A stretch of DNA of 64,000 nucleotides from assembly GCA_963739135.1 (NCBI GenBank), contig CAVTZG010000017.1, forward strand, positions 186,001-250,000. Reading direction: 5' to 3'. A program made the position numbers and the translations under genes. The notes beneath the pieces are model-generated. The model was given only the letters and a program-made list of their open reading frames with translations. It was not told the DNA's origin and ran no database searches. The stretch is from Palsa-504 sp963739135. Lineage in GTDB: Bacteria; Actinomycetota; Actinomycetes; Streptosporangiales; Streptosporangiaceae. This document shows, piece after piece, positions 41,741-49,765 of the stretch (within the stretch, counting starts at the first letter, position 1; every line of letters begins with the position of its first letter).

Positions 41741-42182
41741 CGTAATTTCCCTGCTCAGAGCCACTCTGGGCAGCGCCGTCGGCACTGAGCAGGCAGGCCA
41801 GCGCGGGCTAGCAGCTTGCGGGATGCCGTAGCGGAGCCAGTTCGCGCAGGTCGGCTGAAACCGGACCGCCTCAGCCAGCCGGGCCGCGTGGTCGCGGGCG
41901 GCGTCGGTGTCGGCGCGGTGGCAGTCGCCGACCTGCTTGGTCTAAGTACATTGGTCAGGTAGCCGATGCACCGCGCCGCATCCTTCAAGCGGCGCCGCTG
42001 CGCGGCGCCGGGACCGGCTTTCTCGCTCCTGATCGCCAACCCGCAGCCGCGTGTACAGCTGCCGTTCGGGCCGTCACATCTGCGTGCCGGGCAATCGGCC
42101 AGTCCTGGTGCCGCTTAACCTGATCTACGGGTCCGGAAGATCATGAGACTGGCGATTCTCGGAGGGCAAAGGCTCTCGGCTC
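41741..42182. other. Region with possible decayed ORF on the minus strand
   Basis: On the minus strand from about 42060, RRLKDAARCIGYLTNVL and, in another frame after a stop, CHRADTDAARDHAARLAEAVRFQPTCANWL look protein-like but I cannot assign a family. They may be cargo of the lost integrated element. Confidence 0.35.
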
Positions 42183-42913
42183 ATGAATTACGGCAGCGTG
42201 CAAGAGCCTACCGATGACGACGGGCCAGTTTTTGATCTTCTCGCTTCTAAGCTCCGCCGTCCCCTGATACGCCCTGGGACGGTCGGCCGGGCGTCGGTGA
42301 TCGACTGGCTGGCACGAGAGGACTCCCGTCCGATCGTGTCGGTGGTCGCCCCGGCAGGCTACGGGAAGACGACGCTGCTAGGCCAGTGGGCCGAGCCCAA
42401 TAGCCAGACCTTCGCATGGGTATCAGTGGATGACAAGGACAACGACCCGAAGGTCTTGCTCACCTATGTCGCCAGAGCGCTGGATGCGGTGCAGCCGGTC
42501 GGCCGACGGGTGTTCGACGCGCTGGCCTCCCCGGCCAGTTCGGTGCCCGGTTCGGTGGTACCGCGGCTGGGTAACGCGTTCGCGTCGATGACGGTACCGG
42601 TGGTGCTGGTCCTAGATGATGTGCACTTGGTGCGCGACGCCGAATGCCGCGCGTCCCCGCAGCCTCCGCCCTGACCGTCGCCGAGCTGCGTGTGCTGCCG
42701 CTGCTGGCCACACATCTGTCCTACCCCGAGATCGCCGCCCAGCTGTTCGTCTCGCCGCACACCGTCAAGTCCCAGGCGTACTCGCTGTTCCGTAAACTGG
42801 GCGCCTCTTCACGTAGCCAGGCTGTCGCCCGTTCTCGCGAGCTGGGCCTACTGGAGGGGGTAATACCCGTCGCGCGGCTGCATCGGGATGCAGCCGCACC
42901 GGACCCGAGATGA
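42183..42913 (+). pseudogene. MalT-type LuxR regulator with a large internal deletion
   Basis: The first 155 codons are the N-terminus of a MalT-like ATPase: LLASKLRRPLIRPGTVGR, P-loop VVAPAGYGKTTLLGQW, FAWVSVDDKDNDP and Walker B VVLVLDDVHLV. Directly after DAECR, in another frame, comes the C-terminal LuxR HTH: LTVAELRVLPLLATHLSYPE start and LFVSPHTVKSQAYSLFRKLG. About 600 residues (rest of the ATPase and TPR domain) are missing. The two ends are joined out of frame, so this is a deletion derivative and not a small natural regulator. It lies 440 bases from the tRNA scar. Confidence 0.85.
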
Positions 42914-43041
42914 ACCTGGGCTTCCGCCCCGGACCCCGCAAATTCCGAACGGGCGGTGGTGCCTGTCATGGGCCTGCCTTCTCCCGCGCCCGGGCACCAG
43001 CCGGGCGGTCAGCGGACTACGCGCGAGGCGAGACCCCGGCG

Positions 43042-45591
43042 TCAGTCCAGCGGCTGCCGCGCGATGGCCTCCGGCTCACGGCCGGCCAGCAGCCAGCCGC
43101 CGGCCGCGGCGACCAGCGGCAGCCCGACCAGCAAGATCAGCACGTCACTCAGCGGCACGTCGCCGAACATGGCGGACAGGCTGCTGTGCGCCCAGGCCAG
43201 TACGGCGATCAGCGCGCCGGCCATGCCGAGGATCGCGCCGAGCAGGCCCAGCGCGGCGGCTGTCGCCGCAGTGATCATCCGCCGGGTCGCGCCGCTGGCG
43301 CCGGTGGCGGTGAGCGTGCGCAGGTCCCGCGCGCTCTCACTGCGGATCAGGCCGACGGACGCGGCCAGCACGCCGAGCGCGATGACGATACCGAGCGCGG
43401 TGGCGCCGTCGGCGAATTCGCCGAGACTGGGCGCGTCGGTCTTGGTCTCGACCGTCACCTCGTAGGCGAGCGCGAGGTGCTGCGCGGCGCTGATCTGCGT
43501 GGCGGTGAGCGGGGCCGGTGCCTGGATCAGCCAGCCGTCCAGGCCGGACCGCAGGTGGTACTTGCTCATCGCGTACTCGGTGATCAATGTGTTCGGCGCG
43601 GAGGTGCCGCCAGGCAGGCCGCTGACCGTCTGTATCGCGGGGTTGGCCAGGCAGTCGTTGCTCAGCGTGCAGGGCGGCAGCACGCTGGCCTTCTGCACCA
43701 GGTTGCCGGGACCGTACTGGAAGCCGTAGCTGCCCCAGGTCAGCTCGATGTGCGGCAGGCTGGCCAGGCCCGATCGCACGGTGAGGACGTCGGTGCCCGG
43801 GCTGATCTGGCTGGCCTTGATGCCGTAGGTGGCGAGCAGTTGCGGGGTGGCGACGTACACGGACCCGTTGAAGTGGTCGTGCGGCCCCTGCGTGCCCGCC
43901 TGGTACAGGCTGACGCCAGACCCCTCCAGCGGCAGCACGGGCTGGGCGTGCAGGCCAGCCGCATAACTGTCCACTTGCCTTTCCAGGCTGGCCAGCTGGG
44001 CGTTGGTGAGCTGCATCATCATGCCGGGCGCCGGGCTCGCCTGCGCGTAGAAGATCAGCTGGCTGCTGGACAGGTTCGAGCCGAACCAGTTAAGCGAGTT
44101 CCCGAACTGGACGCTGGCGACGAGGCAGATCGCCATGGCCAGGAACACCGCGAACGTGGTGGCGGCCAGCGCGGCACCGGACCGGGCACGGTAACGGACC
44201 AGGTCGCGCAGCGCGATCCGGACCGCGACCGGCAGCCGCGGTCCGGCCCCGGCGGCCAGCACGCTGACGGCCAGCGGGGCGAGCAGGAGGATCCCGACGA
44301 TCACGGCGACCAGGCCGACCAGCAGGAGCAGCGCGTGGCTGGCGCTGCCGGGGCCGACGGCGGCCAGGCCGCCGGTGAACGCCAGGCACGCGACGCCGCC
44401 CGCGAACACGATGACGCCGGGCAGGGCGGAGCGGTGCACCGCCTTCGGCGGCGCGGGGCGGCCGGACAGCGCGGCCACCACCGGCACCGCGGCCATCGTC
44501 TTGGCCGGGCGGCGAGACGCCAGCACCGATGTCGCGATCGCGAACACGACCCCGATGCCGAACGCCCACCACGGCAGGTTCGTCGCGTCGACCACGTGAC
44601 CGGTAGCCTGCTGCAGCGCCGGCACATAGGCGAACCAGGCGGCCAAGCCGAGCACCGCCCCGGCCAGCGCGGCGGTCACGCCGACCACCAGGCCGCCCGC
44701 GATCATGACCAGGCGCAGGTTGCGTTCGGTCGCGCCGATCGCGGTGAGCATGCCGAGGGCACGCAGCCTGCGCTGGGCCATCACCGAGAAACCGGCCACC
44801 GACACCAGGCCGATGAACACCAGGCCGAGTACCTCCACCACCAGTACGAGAACCGCCGGCGATATCCCGCCCGACATGATGTTGGGGACCGTGACCGTCG
44901 CCGCCGCCGGGATACCAGGCAGCGCCGCGCTGCCGTTGCTGACCGCGTGCTGGACGGCGGGGGAGCCCAGCAGCATGATCACCTGACTGGGGTGGGTGAC
45001 CTGGCCCGAGGCGGCCAGCGCGAACTCGTCGGCCAGGTTGCTCGGGTCTGCCACGATGCCGGTCACCCGCCAGGTCGCGCCGGCTGCCTGCCAGGTGCCG
45101 CCCACGTGCGCGCCGTACAGGACCGCGACCTGGCTGGTCAGCGCGACCTGACCGGGACCGGCCGGGAAGGTGCCGCTGACCAGGCTGAGCAGCGGGGAGT
45201 TGTAGTGCCCGTGCGGATTCTCGGCCCGGAGTTGCACAGGCTGGGTGGTGCCATTGGCGATGTCCTGATTCTCAATCAGATCGGCCGGACCCCAGCGGCC
45301 CGCGATGGTGGCGATGTCGGCGGCCAGCTGCGGGTCGGTGCCGGGCAGCGTGACCTGCACGGCAGCGGTGCCGAACGTGGGGTAGTTCGGGTTGCTGAGC
45401 TGCACGTTCGTGACGGTGCTGGCGCCCCAGATCGTCACCGCGACCGCCACGGTGAGCAGGCCGAGCACGAGCAGCTGCTGGCGCCATTCCCGGCGGAACA
45501 GCCGCACCGCCCAGCGGACCACCGCCCGGCGGGCGACGATGCCGCCCGCGTCTCCGGCCAGGTCGGGGGGGTCGCGCAGCGCGACGCTCAC
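43042..45591 (-). CDS. FtsX-like ABC transporter permease, two-module
   Basis: An 849-residue membrane protein. A GTG start (VSVALRDPP) overlaps the ATPase stop (GTGA). After RWAVRLFRREWRQQLLVLGLLTVAVAVTIWGAST (first segment) comes a large extracellular domain. Then VLVLVVEVLGLVFIGLVSVAGFSVMAQRRLRALGMLTAIGA (FtsX core), more segments, a second module (LRDLVRYRARSGAALAATTFAVF) with its own extracytoplasmic loop, and a last cluster of segments with DLRTLTATGAS. This is the MacB/FtsX fold with two half-permeases. With the ATPase it probably exports or extracts lipophilic compounds or peptides. Ends RQPLD. Confidence 0.9.
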   Translation of the reverse strand: MSVALRDPPDLAGDAGGIVARRAVVRWAVRLFRREWRQQLLVLGLLTVAVAVTIWGASTVTNVQLSNPNYPTFGTAAVQVTLPGTDPQLAADIATIAGRWGPADLIENQDIANGTTQPVQLRAENPHGHYNSPLLSLVSGTFPAGPGQVALTSQVAVLYGAHVGGTWQAAGATWRVTGIVADPSNLADEFALAASGQVTHPSQVIMLLGSPAVQHAVSNGSAALPGIPAAATVTVPNIMSGGISPAVLVLVVEVLGLVFIGLVSVAGFSVMAQRRLRALGMLTAIGATERNLRLVMIAGGLVVGVTAALAGAVLGLAAWFAYVPALQQATGHVVDATNLPWWAFGIGVVFAIATSVLASRRPAKTMAAVPVVAALSGRPAPPKAVHRSALPGVIVFAGGVACLAFTGGLAAVGPGSASHALLLLVGLVAVIVGILLLAPLAVSVLAAGAGPRLPVAVRIALRDLVRYRARSGAALAATTFAVFLAMAICLVASVQFGNSLNWFGSNLSSSQLIFYAQASPAPGMMMQLTNAQLASLERQVDSYAAGLHAQPVLPLEGSGVSLYQAGTQGPHDHFNGSVYVATPQLLATYGIKASQISPGTDVLTVRSGLASLPHIELTWGSYGFQYGPGNLVQKASVLPPCTLSNDCLANPAIQTVSGLPGGTSAPNTLITEYAMSKYHLRSGLDGWLIQAPAPLTATQISAAQHLALAYEVTVETKTDAPSLGEFADGATALGIVIALGVLAASVGLIRSESARDLRTLTATGASGATRRMITAATAAALGLLGAILGMAGALIAVLAWAHSSLSAMFGDVPLSDVLILLVGLPLVAAAGGWLLAGREPEAIARQPLD

Positions 45592-46310
45592 CGGATCTCC
45601 CCAGGCGTGAGGAGGGATTCGGGGCCGGGCGGCCGGGTGGTCTGGCCGCTCACCCGCCCGTCGCGCAGGAATACGACGCGGTCGGCCCAGGCGGCCAGCT
45701 GCGCGTCGTGGGTCACCACCACCGAGGCCACGCCCCGCTGGCATGCCTCGTGCAGCAGCCGCATAACCTCGTCCGCGTTCACCGAGTCCAGGGCGCCGGA
45801 CGGCTCGTCGGCCAGCAGCAGGCGGCGGTCCCCCACCACCGCGCGGGCGATGGCGACCCGCTGCCGCTCGCCGCCGGACAGCTGATCGGGGAACCGGCCG
45901 GCCCGGTCAGCCACGCCGAGCGCTTCCAGCGCGGCCAGCCCGGCCGCGCGCGCCTTCGGCACCGCGAGGCCGTCCAGTTCCAGCGGCAAGGCGACGTTCT
46001 CGACGGCGGTCAGCCCGGGCAGCAGATTGAAATCCTGGAACACGTACCCGATCACCCGGCGCCGTAGCCGGACCTTGCGGCCCCGCGGCATCCCCGCCAG
46101 CGCCATGCCGCAGACCAGCACGTCCCCGCTGGTGGGTTCCTCCAGGCTCCCGGCAATGGTCAGCAGCGTGGACTTGCCCGACCCGCTGGGCCCCATCACC
46201 GCCACCATCTCCCCGGCCTGCACCGACAGGTCCACCCCGGCAAGCGCGTGCACCTTGGCCGGCTCCTGACCGTAGGTCTTGGACACGCCGCGCAGCTGCA
46301 GCACGCTCAT
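45588..46310 (-). CDS. ABC transporter ATP-binding protein (MacB/LolD type)
   Basis: A 240-residue ATPase. Walker A is GPSGSGKSTLL, the Q-loop lies in YVFQDFNLLPGLTAVENV, the signature is LSGGERQRVAIARA, Walker B is LLLADEPSGALD and the H-loop is VVTHD. FQxFNLLPxLTAxENVxLP is characteristic of the LolD/MacB group that pairs with FtsX permeases. GGGAG lies 8 bases before the ATG at 46310; the frame continues upstream into PadR but without motifs. It is coupled to the permease by GTGA and follows PadR by 38 bases, so the three form one operon. Confidence 0.93.
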   Translation of the reverse strand: MSVLQLRGVSKTYGQEPAKVHALAGVDLSVQAGEMVAVMGPSGSGKSTLLTIAGSLEEPTSGDVLVCGMALAGMPRGRKVRLRRRVIGYVFQDFNLLPGLTAVENVALPLELDGLAVPKARAAGLAALEALGVADRAGRFPDQLSGGERQRVAIARAVVGDRRLLLADEPSGALDSVNADEVMRLLHEACQRGVASVVVTHDAQLAAWADRVVFLRDGRVSGQTTRPPGPESLLTPGEIR

Positions 46311-46348
46311 CGCCGCGCTCCCGCCTTCCCCGGCCGGTCGCGGCCGGC

Positions 46349-46939
46349 TCACCGCCGTGCCCCCAGCCGGCGAAGCTGCGGAACGGGGGCGGGGGCGGGA
46401 GCGGGAGCGGGCCGGGAAGGCTCGGCAGCGGCCCGCCTGAGCCGCGTATCGGCGGCATCCAGCCACCGGGTCACCGCGTCCAGCCGGAACAACTCGGCAT
46501 CCACCACCAGCGCCAGGCCCAGATCATCCCGGGCCTCGCCCTCTTTCAGCCTCGTCCACTGCTGCATCAGCTCGACCAGGTACATGCGGTGCGCCTGGAT
46601 CACCTCATGCGCGTCGGTACCGGGCACCCGGGCGGCCACAAGCACCTTCATCACCAGCTCGTCGCGGGGCGGGGAGGTCAGGTCCGGCGGCGTGCGCAGC
46701 CAGGCGGCCAGCGCCTCCCCACCGCGGGGGGTGATCCGGAACCGCTTCTGCGGTCCGTCTTGCCCGGTACCGTCGGATTCAGCCAGCCCGTCACGTTCCA
46801 GCCGGCCCAGGGTCTTGTACACCTGACCCACGTTCAGCGGCCAGACCTCACCGGTCCCGGTCTCGAATTCCTCGCGCAGCTGAAGCCCGTACTTGGGTCC
46901 CTCGGCCAGCAGGGCCAGGAGGAAGTGCGGGACACTCAT
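46349..46939 (-). CDS. PadR family transcriptional regulator
   Basis: A 196-residue regulator. The winged-helix domain reads MSVPHFLLALLAEGPKYGLQLREEFE, then GQVYKTLGRLERDGLAES and FRITPRGGEALAAWL, the classical PadR layout (LLxLLxxxPxxGYxLxxxF, then YxxLxRLExxGL). A C-terminal helical dimerisation domain follows (about 100-175), and the tail is Pro/Ala-rich (PAPAPAPAP). Its start lies 10 bases from a 14-7-14 inverted repeat, so it very likely represses its own operon with the ABC transporter, a common arrangement for drug or peptide efflux. Confidence 0.9.
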   Translation of the reverse strand: MSVPHFLLALLAEGPKYGLQLREEFETGTGEVWPLNVGQVYKTLGRLERDGLAESDGTGQDGPQKRFRITPRGGEALAAWLRTPPDLTSPPRDELVMKVLVAARVPGTDAHEVIQAHRMYLVELMQQWTRLKEGEARDDLGLALVVDAELFRLDAVTRWLDAADTRLRRAAAEPSRPAPAPAPAPVPQLRRLGARR

Positions 46940-46948
46940 GACATCACC

Positions 46949-46983
46949 ATGCCAAGCATCATGTCGAGAATAATACTTGGCAT
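46949..46983 (-). promoter_or_regulatory. PadR operator candidate
   Basis: ATGCCAAGCATCAT, a 7-base spacer (GTCGAGA), then ATAATACTTGGCAT. The arms are complementary at 12 of 14 positions. It lies 10-44 bases before the PadR start, over the expected promoter. Confidence 0.65.
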
Positions 46984-47195
46984 ACTCGTCTCGGGCAATG
47001 CAGACTTTGCCGAGCCGGATGCGCGCACCGAGCCCGGTAAGGACCAGGTCACCGGCTCTGGCACCGCGTCCAGGACGGCACTTCGGGCTGCCGCCAGCGC
47101 GATCAGCGAAGCCGGCCCTAGCTGCGATACCACACTCGCGCGAGATCCGACCGCGGACGATGTGCCCGTTGCCGGGTGCGCCGTTCCGGACCTGC

Positions 47196-47962
47196 CTATT
47201 GCCGGCGCAGGTCGGCGGGCGTGAGGCCGTAACGCCGCAGGAAGAGCCTGCGGAAGTGGCTGATGTTGGAGAACCCGACCGAGAGGCCGGTCGCGGCCAC
47301 GCTGGCGTCACCTCGCAGCAGGCGGTCCCGCGCGACCATCAGCCGGTGCTCGGTGACGAAGGCGTGCGGCGTCAGCCCCGTCGTCGCGCGGAACGACCGG
47401 GCGAAGTGGTAGGTGCTCAGGTTGACCGCCGCAGCCAGCGCGTCCAGGGTGACTTCGTCGGCCAGATGCGCGTGGACGTACTCGGCCACGACGTCGACGG
47501 CCCCCGGCTGCAGTTCCCGGCCGGCCTGTGGCGCGGCGGCGAGCCGGCGCCGTACCGCCGCAGCAAGTGCCGTCCCAGCAGGTGCGCGAGCGTGCTCGCC
47601 TCGACGTCGGTGAGCGCCCCGGCCGTCAGGTGCGCCCGGCGCAGCCGTGAGGCGACGGCGAACACCACCCCGTCCTGCGCCGCGAACGACGGCCGCACCT
47701 CAGCGTTCCGTCCGGCCAGCCGGTCCAGCAGGGCGCGGTCCGGATAGATCTCCAGCGCCTCGGTCGGGTCCGTGACCTCGAGCCACGTGATCGGGCTACT
47801 GCCGGTCACGTACACCGCGCCCGGCTCGGCGTCATGCCGCCTGACGCGGCCGTCGACCTCGCGGACCAGGCCCAGGTGGCCGCTGAAATCGATGCCGACC
47901 TGGTGCGCCCCCGTGGTGGTGATCCTCGGGTGTGACCCCAGCACCGCATACACGGAGACCAT
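47196..47962 (-). pseudogene. AraC family regulator, frameshifted between sensor and HTH
   Basis: The N-terminal cupin-like sensor (MVSVYAVLGSHPRITTTG, FSGHLGLVREVDG, VTGSSPITWLEVTDP) runs to about codon 150. One base is off near 47525-47545; in the next frame the protein continues with ELQPGAVDVVAEYVHAHLADEVTLD and the full AraC HTH (LAAAVNLSTYHFARSFRATTG, FSNISHFRRLFLRRYGLTPADLR). It is divergent from the molybdenum hydroxylase operon, which it may have controlled. A one-base sequencing error would restore it. Confidence 0.75.
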
Positions 47963-48083
47963 GCCGGGCCACCGCATCCTCGAGATTCCCGTAGACCGCA
48001 AGATAGGACCCTCTCTCCCGGCTCACTACCTGGCAGGCTACTGGCCGCCGCATGATTGCGCGGCACGGGGAAAGGTGGCGATC

Positions 48084-48623
48084 ATGACGCTTGACTTCGC
48101 CCGCCGGGTGGAGGTCACGCTGCGGCTCAACGGCCGTGACCTGACCACCGTCGTCTCGCCCAGGACCACCCTGCTCGACTGGCTGCGCGACGACGTCGGG
48201 TTGACCGGCGCCAAGAAGGGATGCAACGAGGGCGCGTGCGGCACCTGCACGGTGCTGGTCGACGGGCACCGGATGAACGGGTGCCTGACCTTGGTCGTGC
48301 AGTGCGCGGGCCGGGCGGTCACCACGGTGGAGGGCCTGGCCGGCGCCGACGGCGAGCTGCACCCGGTCCAGCGGGCCTTCGCCGAGCACGACGCGTTCCA
48401 GTGCGGCTACTGCACCCCCGGCCAGGTGCTTTCGGCGGTGGCCTGCATCGGGGAGGGGCACGCCACGGACGACGCCAGCGTCCGGGAGTGGATGAGCGGC
48501 AACATCTGCCGGTGCTCGGCCTACCCGCAGATCACCGCGGCCGTGCTGGCGGTCGCTCACGAGCAGGGCGCGCACGAACAGGGCGCGCACGAACAGGGCG
48601 CGCACGGGCAGGTGCAGCGATGA
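48084..48623 (+). CDS. molybdenum hydroxylase, [2Fe-2S] subunit (PaoA/YagT-like)
   Basis: A 179-residue electron-transfer subunit. The plant-type [2Fe-2S] cluster ligands are Cys47, Cys52, Cys55 (KGCNEGACGTC) and Cys67. The second, xanthine-oxidase-type cluster uses Cys107, Cys110 (CGYC) and Cys142, Cys144 (ICRC). A TAT signal like that of E. coli YagT is not evident, so it is probably cytoplasmic. The last 20 residues are three HEQGA repeats from a 15-bp tandem array, an unusual tail. AAAGGTGG precedes the ATG. Its stop overlaps the next start (ATGA). Confidence 0.92.
   Translation: MTLDFARRVEVTLRLNGRDLTTVVSPRTTLLDWLRDDVGLTGAKKGCNEGACGTCTVLVDGHRMNGCLTLVVQCAGRAVTTVEGLAGADGELHPVQRAFAEHDAFQCGYCTPGQVLSAVACIGEGHATDDASVREWMSGNICRCSAYPQITAAVLAVAHEQGAHEQGAHEQGAHGQVQR
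48558..48611 (+). repeat. 15-bp tandem repeat in the [2Fe-2S] subunit gene
   Basis: Three copies plus part of CACGAACAGGGCGCG, encoding HEQGA, at the 3' end of the gene. The unit is a multiple of three, so copy changes keep the frame. Confidence 0.8.
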
Positions 48624-49765
48624 GGGATTTCGCCTACGCGCGAGCTGGTACCGCCGAGTCAGCGGTGGGGACGCTGGGCGACGCGGGGACCTCGGTGATC
48701 GCAGGCGGCACCGAGCTGCTCAACTGGTTCCGCCTGGGCATCGCCGCGGCGGACCGCGTGGTCGACATCGGCGGCCTCGACGAGCTGCGCGGCATCGACC
48801 GGGACGGGGACGACCTGCGGATCGGCGCGCTGGCCACGCTGAACGAGATCGGCGAGCACCCGCTGGTCACCGAGATGGCCGGGGCGCTCGCGTCGGCCTG
48901 CCTGCAGGCGGCCTCGGCCCAGGTGCGGAACCGGGCCACGATCGGCGGCAACGTGCTGCAGCGCACCCGCTGCCCGTACTTCCGCGCCGAGGAACCGCTG
49001 CCGTGGCCGTGCAACAAGCGCGATCCGGGCAGCGGCTGCGCGTCCCTGGCCGGCCGGCATTGGCGCCAGGCGATCTTCGGCTGGACGCCGGGCTGCGTCG
49101 CGGTGCAGCCGTCCGACCCGGCGGTCGCCCTCGCCGCGCTGGACGCGAGGGCCGAGGTGCTGGGCCCGGCCGGGCCGCGGACGATCCCGATGCGCGAGTT
49201 CCATCTGACCCAGCGCGAGGCGGCGACCCTGGGCGAGCCGATGCGCGAGAACCGGCTCGGACCGGACGAGCTGATCACCGGCTACCGGCTGCCGGCCAGC
49301 ACCGACGGGCAGGCCTATATCAAGGTCCGCGAGCGGGCGTCCTACGAGTACGCGCTGGTGTCCGCCGCGGCGGCGGTGCGGCTGGCCGGGGACCGCGCCG
49401 CAGGCGACCGGGAGCAGCGCGCCGCAGGCGCCAGGGAGCAGCGCGCCGCAGGCGCCAGGGAGCAGCGCGCCGCAGGCGCCAGGGAGCAGCGCGCCGCAGG
49501 CGCCAGGGAGCAGCGCGCCGCAGGCGCCAGGGAGCAGCGCATCGCCGCGGCGCGGGTCGCGCTCGGCTCAGTCGCCCAGCGGCCGTGGCGGCTCGCCGGC
49601 GCGGAGGCCGAGCTGCCCGGTACCCCGCTCACCCGCGAGGCGCTCACCCCGGTCATCGAGCGCGCGCTGGCCGACGCCGCCCCGCTGCCGCAGAACGGAT
49701 ACAAGGTGACCATGGCCAGGAACGCCGTCGTCCGGGCATTGCTGACAGCGGGGGGTGCGCGATGA
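48620..49765 (+). CDS. molybdenum hydroxylase, FAD subunit with extra cysteines (PaoB/YagS-like)
   Basis: A 381-residue CoxM/PaoB-type flavoprotein. FAD contacts are VIAGGTELLNWFRLG (26-40) and ATIGGNVLQ (106-114). Cys118, Cys131, Cys140 and Cys159 (RTRCPYFR, PCNKRDPGSGC) match the [4Fe-4S]-binding insertion known in E. coli PaoB. The C-terminal CO_deh_flav_C domain is interrupted near residues 263-305 by a run of REQRAAGA repeats from a 24-bp tandem array, between VRLAGDR and IAAARVALG. It is coupled to both neighbours by ATGA overlaps. It passes electrons from the Mo site through FAD to an acceptor. Confidence 0.9.
   Translation: MRDFAYARAGTAESAVGTLGDAGTSVIAGGTELLNWFRLGIAAADRVVDIGGLDELRGIDRDGDDLRIGALATLNEIGEHPLVTEMAGALASACLQAASAQVRNRATIGGNVLQRTRCPYFRAEEPLPWPCNKRDPGSGCASLAGRHWRQAIFGWTPGCVAVQPSDPAVALAALDARAEVLGPAGPRTIPMREFHLTQREAATLGEPMRENRLGPDELITGYRLPASTDGQAYIKVRERASYEYALVSAAAAVRLAGDRAAGDREQRAAGAREQRAAGAREQRAAGAREQRAAGAREQRAAGAREQRIAAARVALGSVAQRPWRLAGAEAELPGTPLTREALTPVIERALADAAPLPQNGYKVTMARNAVVRALLTAGGAR
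49406..49546 (+). repeat. 24-bp tandem repeat within the FAD subunit gene
   Basis: Four perfect copies of a 24-base unit (GCCAGGGAGCAGCG followed by CGCCGCAGGC) at 49430-49525, with a variant copy on each side. It encodes AREQRAAG repeats in a surface loop. Confidence 0.85.

Noticed and set aside
41453..41785. Minus-strand frames beginning PGTRTPNPRIKS or RRQGLEPRTRGL
   Set aside because: These are translations of the reverse strand of the tRNA fragment, a well-known annotation artefact.
42910..45885. A 991-codon open frame on the plus strand
   Set aside because: It is antisense to the FtsX permease and is Gln/Arg/His/Gly-rich with no motifs, a common shadow in GC-rich genes.
48558..49546. 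The tandem repeats as a CRISPR-like array
   Set aside because: The units are contiguous with no spacers and are in frame within coding genes.
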